The translations under genes and the position numbers were made by a program. The notes beneath the pieces were generated by a model. That model was not told where the DNA came from, ran no database searches, and saw only the letters and a program-made list of their open reading frames with translations. A DNA stretch of 64,000 bases from Symbiodinium natans (lineage: Eukaryota; Sar; Dinophyceae; Suessiales; Symbiodiniaceae), in assembly GCA_905221605.1 (NCBI GenBank), contig CAJNDS010002086.1, forward strand, positions 1 to 64,000, in the 5' to 3' direction. The stretch's first letter is position 1, and each line of letters starts with the position of its first letter. Shown one piece after another: positions 10,600-21,800 of the stretch.

Positions 10600-11257
10600 A
10601 CCCAGCACCCCTTTCCTGAAAACAGCTCCTTAACTTTAGATAGCCGCGTCCGACGTGTAGACGCTGCAGCATGGCATAAGGCCCTCGAGTGGTTCCAAGT
10701 CTCCAAACCCTAAACCCTAAACCCTAAACCCTAAAATGCAGGAGTCTCATGGACATCCACCTTCCCGTGGCTTGGCCGAAAGCTCGACCTTCATATGCCG
10801 ACCCTTCAAGCCTTTTTCCCCTCACTCTTTTTGAGTCTTTTGTGAGCCCTGCCTACGCCTGCTATAATAATCATTATCAGGCACGCAGCATGCGGAGCGC
10901 GAAATACTACAAATTACACGTGTGAAGAATCAGAAACGCTGCAACTTTCAGCATGATGACAGAATGAGAAGATGAACGAGCAGAAAATGCTGTAATTCAC
11001 GGGGTTTGGAGCCGATGAAAAGTAATCCTGTGCTTGATTGTGTAGTGGCTGTTGGAGACGATGAGCTATTAGATATGCTGCATGTTCTAGCATTTGGAGC
11101 TTCTGAGCGGTCAGAAACCTTTGGGAGCCGGCAAGATGCGAAATCTTGCAATTTTCAGCATTGCCTGTGAACCGGAAGTGCGGCAATTTAGAGTATGTGG
11201 AGCTTATGCCTATTCATGTTTGATGCTTGTCGTGGCTTGTTCCTCCGTGTTTTTAAT

Positions 11258-11375
11258 ACCAGATCTTCCAAAACCCTTTAACTAAGGTATATATATATAT
11301 ACCCTAATTCCTAATAAGAATTCTTAGTATGAATTAGGGTAGATTCCTTAATTAAGGGGTTTGGGAAGATCTGGG
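11258..11375. mobile_element. F5 element
   Basis: Complete ends ACCAGATCTTCCAAAACCC and GGGTTTGGGAAGATCTGGG around an AT-rich hairpin. Confidence 0.85.
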
Positions 11376-11618
11376 ATTCTTTTTTACTCAAAAACGCTTC
11401 TGAGAGTCGACCTCGGACCTCATTTGACTGCGACAGAGTCACGGCCAAAAACGACAAGGGAGGTTGTCAACATGATGGTCCTTTTTTGGATCCCCACTAT
11501 CATACGGCACCTAGTATTTGGGGCTAATTTGACAACTCCCCACAAGGAGCTCCGTCTTTGTTTTGCAGCGACTTTTTCACGAAGCCTCACACACGTTGGA
11601 GCTCTGCTCGAACCCATA

Positions 11619-11730
11619 CCCAGATCTTCCAAAAGCCCTTAATTAAGGTATATACTCTAATTCATAACAAGGATCCTTAGTCTAAATTAGGGTAGATTCC
11701 TTAATTAAGGGGTTTTTGGAAGATCTGGGT
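11619..11730. mobile_element. F5 element
   Basis: Ends TACCCAGATCTTCC and GGAAGATCTGGGTA. Confidence 0.85.
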
Positions 11731-11867
11731 AGAACCGAAGTGTGGGTTTACTGAAGAGTCGTTGGCCTACTCATTAAAAACCTACGTGCGGAATGGGCTT
11801 TCGAGCAACAGTGGGGAGCTTCCGATCATAAGCCTTCCATCCGAATTCCGAACCCTGAACCCTGAAC

Positions 11868-12020
11868 ATGGCTACGGCTCAAGGGCCCTGTAGCTCACTG
11901 CCTGGTGGCCTCCTTTGTAGTTTACAAGCAATGGCTTTTTCGGACTTTGCGGCGCATCCGGTTATGCTCGACCCAAGGTTTCGCTATGCCGCTGCGCCTG
12001 AGAATATCGTTACTCGATCA
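11868..12020 (+). CDS. Gene B exon 1
   Basis: 51 codons from ATG; ends before GTGTTAGGG. Joins in phase 0 to GTT ATG CAA at 12114. Confidence 0.65.
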
Positions 12021-15000
12021 GTGTTAGGGATCCTTGTTACTTTTTGGGTTATGGGCTTTCTTATATATGAACAAAAAGGATCCTTTTTTCTTCCTAGGGG
12101 AACAGGGATTTAGGTTATGCAACCGGAGATTACCATGACTTGGTCGTGGATGCCAGCGGGTTACACGAACCAAGAGAAACCGCAGCCGGAGCAGCAGGTG
12201 CTGAAACTGCAGGAGCTCATTCACTTCAAAAACTCCACCGAGCCCAAAGCAGATACCCCGGAAGTTTCGGCCAACGGGACAGCGGGCGACATCGCAGGAC
12301 CTGGTGAACTGGCGTGGGAAGCAAAACAGGATGTGGGGGAGGTACTTACCACATTGTCACAGATCGCTGGGACTTGTGATGGGGCATCGCTTGTGTCCGG
12401 TCTCCACCGCATGGCGAAGCTTTCGGAGAACGATGCCTATGGCGCGATGAGAGGATTGGAGATTGTGCTAGGTGACCCGCGCCTTGCACGCGCTCTGTCA
12501 GTGCTCAGGTCAAAGGCCCAGGAGCTCAAAACCGCACGCCCCATCATGCGAACCATTTGGGCCCTCGGCAAGCTTGGAGTCCGAGGCGAAGATGTGCATG
12601 GCATCATCGCCCAGCTCGCACAAACCGCCCCGCCCATCATGAACCAGTTCTCGTGCCAGGAGCTTTCAAACACTCTTTGGGGCCTGGCCAGGTTGAGCGA
12701 GAGCTTGTTCGAGCTGCGGCCGGAAGGAACTCAGCTCGCATATTGGGTGGTGATGCAAGGCACGACGCGGCTGGCCCAATTCAGCACACAGTGCCTCACC
12801 AACAGCCTCTGGGCTGTGGCGAAGCTGGGGCTCAAGGGCCCGGAAGCGAAGGCCTTCTGCAACGAGTGCCTCTTCTACATTCGGGAGGTGATGTTCCGGG
12901 AGATGTCACCACAGGGTCTGGCCAACAGCCTCTGGGCCTGTGCCAAGCTCCAGACGGAATTCCGGGTAGGGGCCCCTCTGGACAAGGAGGCAGTGAGACT
13001 CGGTAGGGGCTTTGGGACACTGTATAGTTGCCCTGATTGGGTTTAGGAGGATCATGTTCAGGAACATCCCTAAACCCTAAACCCTAAACCCTAAACCCTA
13101 AACCCTATACCCTATACCCTAAACCCTAGCCCTAAACCCTAAGCCCTAAGCCCTAAACCCTAAACCCTAAACCCTAAACCCTAAACCCTAAACCCTAAAC
13201 CCTAAACCCTAGCCCTAAGCCCTAAGCCCTTTATTGCAAAGAACATCTTGTCAGAGGGGTTCTCATAGGCCATCCTAGGAAGCTCTTCTGCAGAGATGCG
13301 GCGCGGCGGACGAGAGCCTCCGCAGGCCTACTGGAGCTCTTCTTGCCGCAGGACTACAGAATTGCTTAAGCACCCCCCCCAAAAATATATAATAGTAATA
13401 ATAATACTAATAATAATAACAATAATAATAATAGTATAATATAATATAATATAATAAATATAATATAATGTAACATAATATAATATAATATATGTGCATA
13501 TATATTCTTCCTTATTCGGGTGCTATAGGGATTATTCTTTTTCATTCTTGGGGGGGTTCTTAAGCACAGAGTAGAGGAGCTTTCCATGGCGCTGTGGGCC
13601 ATGGCAAAGTTGATGGGGCGCAGACCCCGTTGCAAGCCGAAAGACGATTGCTTCGAGGACGTCTGGAGGTTCGCCGAGTCCGTAGCCTAGTAGGAGAGGA
13701 GGTAACCTTTAATCTTTTTGGGGTAGTAGAATCCCCTTATAGGTAACCTTTAACCTTTTTTGGGGGTAGTAGAATCCCCTTAAAACATCCCAAAGGTTCA
13801 CTTGAGAGAATTCCCCCCAGGTTACTGGACAACTAAGGTAGCTTCTGAAGCTGCCAGGCGCATCTGGGACTTTAGCCCTCAGGGCGTGTCAACCATCGCC
13901 TGGTCACTGGCGACACTGGATGTGATGAATGGCCGGGAGGTCTTCAACTTCTTCGACGTCGCTGCCCAAGTCGCTTCGGTGAATATCAGGGCATACCCCC
14001 CTCAGGCCATAGCAAACTGTTGCTGGGCCTTCAACCGCCTCAGCCAAAAGGGGCACATGGTGGAGGTCTTTGGCAGACTGGCCGCCGACGAAGCCTTGAG
14101 AAGGATCGATGAGTTCGCATGGCAGGACCTCTCTGGCATTGTCAGCGCGCTGATGAACACCACCCCCCAGAACAGCATCTCGGCAGCCCCTTGGGACATT
14201 TTCTATTCTCCCTTATTGGGTGTAAGAGGATCATATCCAGGAACATTTTTCAGAGTGTTCTAAGGGCAATCCTAGGAATGGAGGTGTGTCGGCTCGCCAC
14301 GGAGGTGGCTATTCGAGCAAAAAGCCACTGCAAGCAGATCGGCACACAGGCACTCTTGAACATCGCTCCTTTGTCATAGTTTGGGTAACATCCTACATGT
14401 TTTTAAGGGTACGTCAACCCAACAAGGAATAACAAAATTCAACTTTTGGTAATTGTTAAGGGTGCTTCAAACAAATCCCTAAACCCTAAACCCTAAACCC
14501 TAAAAAACTCAATTCTTGATAGCCCAACCATGAACGAGGCTCTTTCCGGTGTGCGGCTGAAGATCGACCTGGCGGTCATGACGCCCTTGGTGTATGAAAT
14601 CGGCCGAGCGCCCTGGCAATAGAGTGGGTAAACTTTAACCAATTTGGGGTTTAGGGTTTAGGGTTTCGGGTTTAGGGTTTGAGTGGGTAAACTTTAACCT
14701 TTTTTGGGGTTTAGGGTTTAGGGTTTCGGGTTTAGGGTTTGAGTGGGTAAACTTTAACCTTTTTGGGGTTTAGGGTTTAGGGTTTCGGGTTTAGGGTTTG
14801 AGTGGGTAAACTTTAACCTTTTTGGGGTTTAGGGTTTCGGGTTTCGGGTTTAGGGTTCCTTTTATCATCCCAAAAGTTAACCTTTAGTTCCCCCAGGTTA
14901 CTGGACAACTAAGGCATTCTATGGCCACATGCACAGCTTCAACGAGATCGACTTGAGGCAATGGGAGGAAGCGCAGCGCTACTGTTCCATTCACATTCCA

Positions 15001-15066
15001 GGCCCCACCGCTGGCAAGGGCAAGGGTCGGGAGTGGAAAAGTGGCCGGGGACGCCGTGGCAAGTAA
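11868..15066 (+). CDS. Gene B: OPR/FASTK-like helical-repeat protein (8 exons)
   Basis: Complete gene model: exons 11868-12020, 12114-13002, 13296-13351, 13577-13681, 13838-14194, 14284-14372, 14523-14607 and 14914-15066 join in frame into 628 codons plus TAA. The protein carries repeats of about 38 residues with the signatures IMRTIWALGKLG, ELSNTLWGLARL, CLTNSLWAVAKLG, GLANSLWACAKL, ELSMALWAMAKL and GVSTIAWSLATL, as in octotricopeptide and FAST-kinase-like proteins that bind RNA in mitochondria or plastids. It ends in a basic Gly/Lys/Arg tail (KGKGREWKSGRGRRGK). I see no clear RAP domain. Introns include GT, GA and GC donors, and several coincide with inverted-repeat elements. The upstream ATG at 11868 is favoured because the 93-bp GT-AG intron joins it in frame; the ATG at 12117 is the alternative. 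Organelle targeting and RNA binding are inferred from the family. Confidence 0.8.
12021..12113 (+). other. Gene B intron 1 (93 bp, GT-AG) with internal inverted repeat
   Basis: Contains GGATCCTTGTTACTTTTT near its start and ACAAAAAGGATCC near 12071-12083 in inverted orientation, so this compact intron looks like another small inverted-repeat insertion. Confidence 0.5.
12114..13002 (+). CDS. Gene B exon 2 (main repeat exon)
   Basis: 889 nt containing at least four helical repeats; ends GACTCG before GTAGGG. The largest single exon of the window. Confidence 0.85.
13015..13280. mobile_element. F4 element interrupted by CCCTAAA array (gene B intron 2)
   Basis: AGGAGGATCATGTTCAGGAACAT is followed by about 20 CCCTAAA-type units (13067-13232), then the F4 right half (CAGAGGGGTT... 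GGCCATCCTAGGAA). Confidence 0.75.
13296..13351 (+). CDS. Gene B exon 3
   Basis: Reads DAARRTRASAGLLELFLPQ after CTGCAGAG; ends CCGCAG before a GA donor at the edge of the F3 element. Confidence 0.65.
13354..13574. mobile_element. F3 element forming gene B intron 3, TSD AGGA
   Basis: Family F3: CTACTATTTGCTTAAGAACC and its inverse. Here AGGA flanks both sides (13350-13353, 13575-13578). The interior is AT-rich (13385-13500). Confidence 0.85.
13577..13681 (+). CDS. Gene B exon 4
   Basis: Reads ELSMALWAMAKLMGRRPRCK and onward to AESV; begins after GTAGAG and ends TCC before GTAGCC, flush with an F2 element. Confidence 0.75.
13687..13837. mobile_element. F2 element forming gene B intron 4
   Basis: The duplication GTAGC at 13682-13686 and 13838-13842 flanks it; the intron (GT to AG, 13682-13837) is the element plus one copy of the duplication. 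Confidence 0.85.
13838..14194 (+). CDS. Gene B exon 5
   Basis: 119 codons from GTAGCTTCT; repeats GVSTIAWSLATLD and AIANCCWAFNRL. GA donor (TGG then GACATT). Confidence 0.8.
14204..14278. mobile_element. F4 element (gene B intron 5)
   Basis: Uninterrupted copy of the F4 core, from TATTCTCCCTTATTGGG to GGCAATCCTAGGAA. Confidence 0.7.
14284..14372 (+). CDS. Gene B exon 6
   Basis: Reads VCRLATEVAIRAKSHCKQIG and onward; ends GCTCCTTT before GTCATAG. The intron between exons 5 and 6 holds an F4 element. Confidence 0.7.
14523..14607 (+). CDS. Gene B exon 7
   Basis: After TTGATAG, reads TMNEALSGVRLKIDLAVMTP and onward to YEIGR. The GC donor at 14608 keeps the frame; 14616 is an alternative end. 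Confidence 0.65.
14617..14913. mobile_element. F2 element expanded by internal tandem repeats (gene B intron 7)
   Basis: Four copies of a ~59-bp unit combining the F2 inner sequence (GAGTGGGTAAACTTTAACC) with TTTAGGG/TTTCGGG repeats, then the normal F2 right end at 14913. Confidence 0.85.
14914..15066 (+). CDS. Gene B exon 8 with stop
   Basis: Begins right after the CTAAG terminus of an F2 element; AFYGHMHSFNEIDLRQWEEA and onward to the basic tail, TAA at 15064-15066. Confidence 0.8.
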   Translation, partial: AFYGHMHSFNEIDLRQWEEAQRYCSIHIPGPTAGKGKGREWKSGRGRRGK

Positions 15067-15103
15067 GATTCTGCGGCGTTCGCGCCGGACATCATATCTT
15101 CAG

Positions 15104-15108
<5 letters not shown>

Positions 15109-15142
<34 letters not shown>

Positions 15143-15268
15143 TGTAGTATATATAATAAGCATAATGCATTATATAATAATAAGAATAGTAATAATAAGA
15201 ATAGTAATAGTAATAAGAATAATAATAATAGTAATCAGAATAACAAGAAGAAGAATAACAATAATTAG
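15109..15268. repeat. AT and AAT microsatellites
   Basis: An (AT)n tract at about 15109-15137, then AATAAG/AATAGT-type repeats up to 15268, just downstream of the gene B stop. Confidence 0.8.
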
Positions 15269-15622
15269 GGCTTATCTTGTCTGCTCTGATTTATGTACCT
15301 TGACCTCCTCACAGGGCAGCAGATCTTGTCCCCCTAAAGTATCGAATCCCGGGAAGGCCCGAAGCTGTCCCGGTTTCGAGAAGTGTGTAGCACATGGGAG
15401 TATAAGAGACAACATGTCCGACGTTAATTCTCAGCGGGAGTAGAAGGAGACATGTCCGACATCGGGTTAGCAGAGGCGCAGAAGAAACCAGGCGACACAG
15501 GCGAATGGGATGCGGTGCATGTGCCAGACGTGAAGTTAGGCGTGAAGTCATGCACCTTAACCCTGAACCCTGAACCCTAAACCCTAAAGCCGCATGTGTT
15601 GCTTGAGTTGTGTCACCTGCAT

Positions 15623-15718
15623 ATTTCTGGAAGTACTGGTGCGAGTTTGCCGATAGCAGGCGCACCTTGCATTTCTGGAAGTGCTGGTGCGAGTTTGCCG
15701 ATAGCATGCGCACCTTGC
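15623..15718. repeat. 48-bp tandem duplication
   Basis: Two near-identical copies beginning TTTCTGGAAGT and ending CGCACCTTGCA, differing at only two or three positions. Confidence 0.8.
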
Positions 15719-15937
15719 ATGCCAATTTGAGTCGAGCTTCCCCGATGTATGGAGAGGTTCAGTGTGCGTGCACGAGGCATGTCGGGAATGAGTAACTTAT
15801 AGCAGTTCTTGCCTTGCAAATGGTGGTCCAGAACCCGATCCTGGATTAACTAACCCTGCAGATCCAATCTAAAAGCACAAGTGTGCCCAGTTGAACGCGG
15901 TATGCCAACGCCACTTCACCTTGCACCTGTGTATGTT

Positions 15938-16076
15938 ACTTGGAGGGTTCATGGTACTCATTAACCAGTTTTAACTGACTTAGAACTGTACTTATAACCA
16001 TATTAGGGCACTTAAGGGGCTTATGAGCGGGTAAGTACAGCTGTCATTGGTTAATGAGTACCATGAAGCTCCAAGT
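15938..16076. mobile_element. MITE with ~29-bp terminal inverted repeats
   Basis: The left end (ACTTGGAGGGTTCATGGTAC...) and the right end (...GTACCATGAAGCTCCAAGT) are inverted copies with one mismatch over about 29 bp, around a 139-bp element with no coding capacity. Confidence 0.8.
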
Positions 16077-17154
16077 ATGCAAGCTGCAAGTGGAAATCGC
16101 CACAGTACTGTGGGAGCCAGCCCATGCTGGCACTGTGCCATGCCAGAACTATCTTGTAGCATGCAGTGGGGGTCGTGGCCATCTAAGCAGCGTTGTGTGT
16201 GCCACGTGGCCATCCAAACGCGCGCTTCCACAAGTGCCTGAGCGGTAGGCACTTTCGCACAATCGAGTCTGCGCATCAGAACTGCAGAGTAAGGCAGATA
16301 CTCCTGCAAGCCCTGCAAAGGTTTTGCATTGCAGGTTGCTAAATCATCTATTGTTGTGCCAAGTGCAAGGGATGATGTCGGCTGGAAGGGCTTGTCGGAG
16401 ACCTCTCACTCTACCGTTGGTCACAATTCCCGGCCTTTGCTAAGAAAGCCCTACCCTAGCCTCAAGCTCCAAACCCTAAATCCTAAACCCTAGACACTAA
16501 AAACGGCCCTGCTAGGTGCTGCAGAGAAGGTGGGAATCGTGCGCAGTAGAAAGGACTAAAGCAGAATTCGGTGCAGCTTGGGCAGGCTGCTTGGTTCGGG
16601 CAAGTTCCGTTGCAGACACGGAGGGTCAGGGTCTGGGTTAGGGTTTAGGGTTCAGGTGGAGCATCGTCCAGCAGAGTGGCATGTGTGCAGGAATGCACCA
16701 GACATGCTCTTAAATCAGCAACAAAGTTATGCAATAGAACTTGCCGGTTCGTGATGCGCCTGGGAGAGAATCAGAGCTTGTTCAGGTAAGGCCTTTACCA
16801 TTTTTTCCGGCCTGCGGAGACACGTGGCCTTGTAGCAAAGGCTGCTGCTCACTCAATGATGGCGATAGTCAGGGCAGAACCCACCCCCAGTGACACAACA
16901 CTGCTAATCCATTGTGCACAAGGGGGGCGTGTGTGACCGAACAGTATGCAACAGGTATAGATGTACAAGATTGAACGCCGGAACCCCGTCTACGCGCCGC
17001 CATGCTTGGCTGGGCTAGATCCCTGACCGGAGAATCTTCGTGTATGGAGATCAGGGACAGCAGAGCGCCGAGCGTATCACCAGAGCCTAAGAGGGCTCAC
17101 CACTAGTGACTACTGACCGAGCGCCTCGCCTGGTTCGTCCGAGTGGCAGCGATT

Positions 17155-17265
17155 GAACCCTAAACCCTAAACCTAAACCCTAAACCCTAAACCCTAAACC
17201 CTAAACCCTAAACCCTAAACCCTAAACCCCCAACCCCCAACCCTAAACCCTAAACCCCACACCTC
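17155..17265 (-). repeat. CCCTAAA array
   Basis: About 13 units with CCCCCAA variants at the end. Confidence 0.9.
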
Positions 17266-17738
17266 AAGTGCAACTCCCAGGCTGCGGCACCTGGGCGTCG
17301 ATGATTTGCCTCAGCGGCACACTGCGCTGCACGCGGGCCGTGCCTCTGCTGAGCAAGGACTCCCGGGACAACTCCATGAGGGTTTAGGGTTTAGGGTTTA
17401 GGGTTTAGGGTTTAGGGTTTAGGCTTCACGGTTATGAAGTGATTTAGGCATGGCATCGGCCTCCGTACGGGGTCAACATCAAGCGTGGATAACCATTTTT
17501 AGGCCTCTCCCTAAACCCTAAACCCTCAACCCCAAACCCTAAACCCTAATTAGATTGCTTCAAGCAGCTTGGAGGTGTCTGGATGTAGGGCTCCAGCTGA
17601 AAAAGCTCAGGTTTTGATCTTGTAGATGATAGGCGGTTGATTGACGAAAGTCTCACAGAAGAACCTTTGGTGTTGACAATGCTGGTAGATGAAGCCCTAA
17701 ACCCTAAACCCTAAACCGAATTAAACCCGACTTGTAGC

Positions 17739-17810
17739 TTGCCAAGGCCAGAAAGGCCGAAAAGGCGGCTGAATTACCACCGTTGGAAATGCGACTTGGA
17801 AGAGAGGTGC
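17739..17810 (+). CDS. Possible 5' exon of gene C
   Basis: After TTGTAG, one frame reads LAKARKAEKAAELPPLEMRL; helical and charged. It lies about 1 kb before the first firm gene C exon, and its linkage is a guess. Confidence 0.3.
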
Positions 17811-18803
17811 GAAAGGTTTGGGGCGGTGGGGTTAGAAAGGTTGCAGGCCAGATGCAAAAAGGGTTTAGGGTTTAGGGTTAAAGAGGCTTTCTTTGCCTGG
17901 GCACAAGGTTTGGGCCGGTTCGGGCACGGGACTGACATGAAAGACGAGAGCGACCATCCCAAGCGAAACCCAAGAGCTCTCCGAGAACACCTCGACACCA
18001 CCCCAATGAGCACTCAGCACTCCACGATGCCCCTCACTGCACTCAGACCACTCTAAAAGCCCCGGCCCACTCCAAAGGGGGCACAACAGGGCATCATTTG
18101 AAACACTGAACGGATGCATCCGAAAACCCCGAGAAAAGGTCCAGGTGGGAGCACGACTTCGACCCTGCGAGGGACATCAGTCAGGTTGGGCGGCCACGCC
18201 TGCGAGTGTGATTTTGACCCAAAGTCGAGCGCGGCGCGAAGTTGAGAGCTGCGCGACCGGCTGGGCACGCAGCAGCGTAGGGCCAAGCAGGTAGGATAGC
18301 GTGCCTTCTTGTTTTGGGCCGGGGCTTCATAGCATAGGCTCCATGACTCAAAACTAGGGAGCCTAAAGCTCAAGAGCAGACGAAAACTGATTTCGTTTGC
18401 TAATCATGCACCACCCCCTAGCACCCAAACCAAAATAACCTATGCCTCAACCTTCAACCCACCCAAAGACCCCGCCTTTGAGCGCGCATGTCATCAAAAG
18501 ACGCCAATCGACAGAGCGTGGAGATTGCTTCTTCACGATATGTCTACACGCAGTGCTTTTCACGAGCGTGAGACTAAATATTAAATGCACATACCGCCTC
18601 CCGACGATCGTCGGCAAAGAGCTTCCATGAACACTCAAACTGTATTTACAGGCTTTTGACCACGAACAGTCCCTACGTGTGGCGCCAGAGGCACAGATCT
18701 TTATGATTCCACATGGTTATAGCTCGAGAACCTGATGTTGGGATCCGATCGAGTGACAGGGAAGAAACTGATGATGTATTGGCGGAGGACCTGATACACC
18801 CAG

Positions 18804-18890
18804 GAAAGAAGAAGCCCGCAAAAAAAGGCGTGAGAGAAGTGAAATTGAGGGTCTTTATGAGGTGGATGTGCCACCTCAGAACCTCAGAAA
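18804..18890 (+). CDS. Gene C exon candidate
   Basis: After ACCCAG, reads KEEARKKRRERSEIEGLYEV, then VPPQNLRK. Donor not fixed. Confidence 0.5.
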
Positions 18891-21800
18891 AAACTGAAGC
18901 CAAAGCCGACAACTCCTCGATGACCTCTCGATGTCGCCGAGGCAAGAGCTCTTCCGATTGGCACTGGAATTGACGGCCGCCGAGCTCAAATTTGTCAAGG
19001 GCACACTTTCTGTAGGACAGTCTCAAAATTCTAGGATTTTGGGGGCTTGTCAAAGGTTTTTTCGCCATGTCTTTCCGGGCATGCCCCAAACCCTCTGCCA
19101 GGACGCAGGTCTGACAGAGAAAGCCGTCGCTACATACAAGACACTCGTCTCAGGTTTGGTTGCGTGTGGAGTTGCGGCTTTGGGGCTTTGGGCCCCCTAA
19201 TTAGGGCTAAGTGGTTCGGACGTCAATTCCGTTGCCATTGTTGGGAGCTCAGGTTTCTGGATGTTTGGGGGGTCCACATGGTTCAGGTAGTCCAGGCCTA
19301 CAGCCCAGACCACCCAACTCGCGCACCCCAACATGCTAGGCATCTCTAGGTCCTCCTGTCCCGACAGCGCTCTCGGCACCCTGATTCCTGTGAGGAGAAT
19401 CACCGAGCTGGAGCCTGCCTGCGCGGAGGCGTGGCTCAACCTGGGAATCTGCCTCGCCTCACAGGGGGATGAGGCCGAGCTGACTCCTGGGATGTCCCAC
19501 TTAACAGCCCTACCCTTGTGTCCGACTCTTTGCATGTGCGGGTGCGCGCGCGGCCGTGCGTGTGCGGGTGGTGTCGTACACGGGGCCAGAAGCGGTGGAG
19601 GGGTCCTGGTCAACGAACACCCCCTCCCCAACCCAGTGAAACATACCTGCACTCCCTCCACTCATGGGACTGTTCGTGTTGCATCATGCCTGGTGTCTGG
19701 TGCAGCAAGGGCCGCGCCCGTAGCCCTTGTTAGCATCAATCATCTCATGTGTTTCACCCGTGCCATTTCCGGTGTCTGGCGCAAGTTGACACGACACAAA
19801 ATTATGGGTTCCATCCTCGTTGATGAAGATCTTGTCCTGTCAAAATCCAAGCAAATTGTGCAGTCCTGAAAGCAAAGGGCCGATGTTTAAGATGTCAACA
19901 GCAGGGGGGTCACCCATGCCAGCGGATATTTGACCCAACGAGAAGAGGTCCAGTGAGCTTGCTGATATGGAGTCTGATCAACTCCACGTACCTGCAATAT
20001 TTGAATACCGAGCTGTAAGCTCAGACTCAGCAGGGTGGTTGCAACGTGGGCGTGGGGGCGTGTGGACGTGTGCGCGTGTGCACGTGTGCGCGGGTGCGCG
20101 TGCGTGCCTTGAGGCCGGTATTGCATGGGGGCAGTTGAACTTGGAAGCAATCCTGAAATGTGAAAGGATGAGGCGCTGGATGCTATGAAGAAGGCCCTGG
20201 CAGTTGATGATATGCAACTTGCCACTGAACCCTGCAGTCTCGGTGCGCCGGTTCAGGGCGTAGTTTGCTCTCAGGTTCACGATTGCAGGTGTGATCCGGA
20301 GCATCACGTGAGACATGAGAGACCCCGAATGGACAGCGGTAGAATCGCAGAAGGCAGTACCCCTAATCCTTCGCCGCCCCAAAGTTAGTCCTTGGCGATG
20401 TTTACAGCATGCTCATGGAGGAGCCGGCAGATGGGTTCAGCAGCAACAACCGGGGTTCTGACAAAAGGGGGGCTGAAGTTTTTTCATCGTGACCTGAGGT
20501 ACCATGATGCCCATTACAACCTCGGCTTGATACTGGACGAGATGGGCAGCTTGGGCTGAATCCTCCTAAACCCTAAACCCTAAACCCTAAACCCCTGAAA
20601 AAGCCACATTCTGATGTTGAGAGGTCTGCTGGGACCCCCTTGCTGCTGGCTCGCAGAGCTCTGGTTTGAGTCTTGAGCTGTTCAGGGATGTCGCGTCCGA
20701 CATATAGTGGCCTAGAGATCGTGCACAGAAGCCTGAGCCTTGTCCGGGCCTGTCAAGCCACAAGAACTCGGAGTGTGGACTTAGGTCCGAGACTTCGAAA
20801 AAAAGTACCCCTACGTACAATGTTACCATGACCCTTGGAGCCAGGAGAGCACAAGAGAGCGACACAGCGGACAGATTCTCCGAAGATTCCTGGGAAGTAT
20901 CCGAGGCATGGTCAATGAAGCGGTGGAGAGCTTCACACGGGCCGAGGCATGTGCCACGGAGGAGAAGGACTTGGAGAGCGCGGCGCAGTGTCTCGGCTTT
21001 GGCGTTCCCGTTTTCATGGCAAAAGGGCCTGGGCTTCTTCGACTTCTTTGTCAGGTTCTTGTGGTCTCTTGTGGTACTTGTAGGAGTTCAAAGAATCTTG
21101 TTCCCGAACCCTGCTTCGTGACCACCAGCGCCCCAGAATCCACCAACACGCAGAACCTGTGATTGTTCGTGTCCGGGTCTTGTGGGAGTCGTTGGCGAAT
21201 GGGCTCCCGAGGAGGATAGAGTTTTGGCCCGTCAGGGCTTTGTGATTCCTGAAGGTCAACCCTGGCCTGTCTGAGAGAGGGCGTCCTCAGCTTGAATGAG
21301 AGATCTAAAGTCTGGAATATGCAGTCCGACAAAAAGTAGCGGCCATCTCCACTCTCCACAGGTACAGTGCTGCCATGGGTCTGCTACTGCTTTCGGAACA
21401 AAGGTGGGCCTCAGGGCTGTAGGGGCAGAGTTCTTCTCATAAGGTTGGGAGGGGATTGTGCATCGTGGCGTTGGGGATGCTCTGCTGGGGTTTGGAGTTT
21501 GGAGGTTTAGATTTGGGATATACTAACAGTCCTTAAGAGGGATTCTAGTACCCCCCCTATTCGAATCCTTACTAGGGACTGTTTGTGTAAGGGGGGAACA
21601 TCCCAAGGTTTACATTTAGGGCTGTGCCCGCTTCCCAGGTAAAGCATGATTGCTTGGCGTTTTCCAACCGGTGGGCGCAGGTATTCGGAAGCGTTGGCGG
21701 CTTATGACAGGGCTGTCAGAAACTTGGACAGATATTGGAGACACAAAAGCGAAAGCCAGAGCAGCAAAACGCCAAATACCTCGTAAACTTGCAACCCCCC

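Larger units (their letters stand above)
10600..11867. other. Intergenic region A-B
   Basis: No supported gene. It contains a CCCTAAA array (10706-10734), AT-rich sequence around 10865-11230, and two F5 inverted-repeat elements (11258-11375 and 11619-11730). Confidence 0.5.
15067..17738. other. Intergenic region B-C
   Basis: No gene I can support. It contains AT and AAT microsatellites (15109-15268), a 48-bp tandem duplication (15623-15718), a long-TIR MITE (15938-16076), and CCCTAAA/TTTAGGG arrays at 17155-17265 and 17380-17425. The open frames around 15.3-16.3 kb lie on both strands and show no family signal. Confidence 0.5.

Noticed and set aside
16960-17150. Possible structured RNA
   Set aside because: GC-rich and stem-prone, but no tRNA, 5S or spliced-leader RNA signature could be found.
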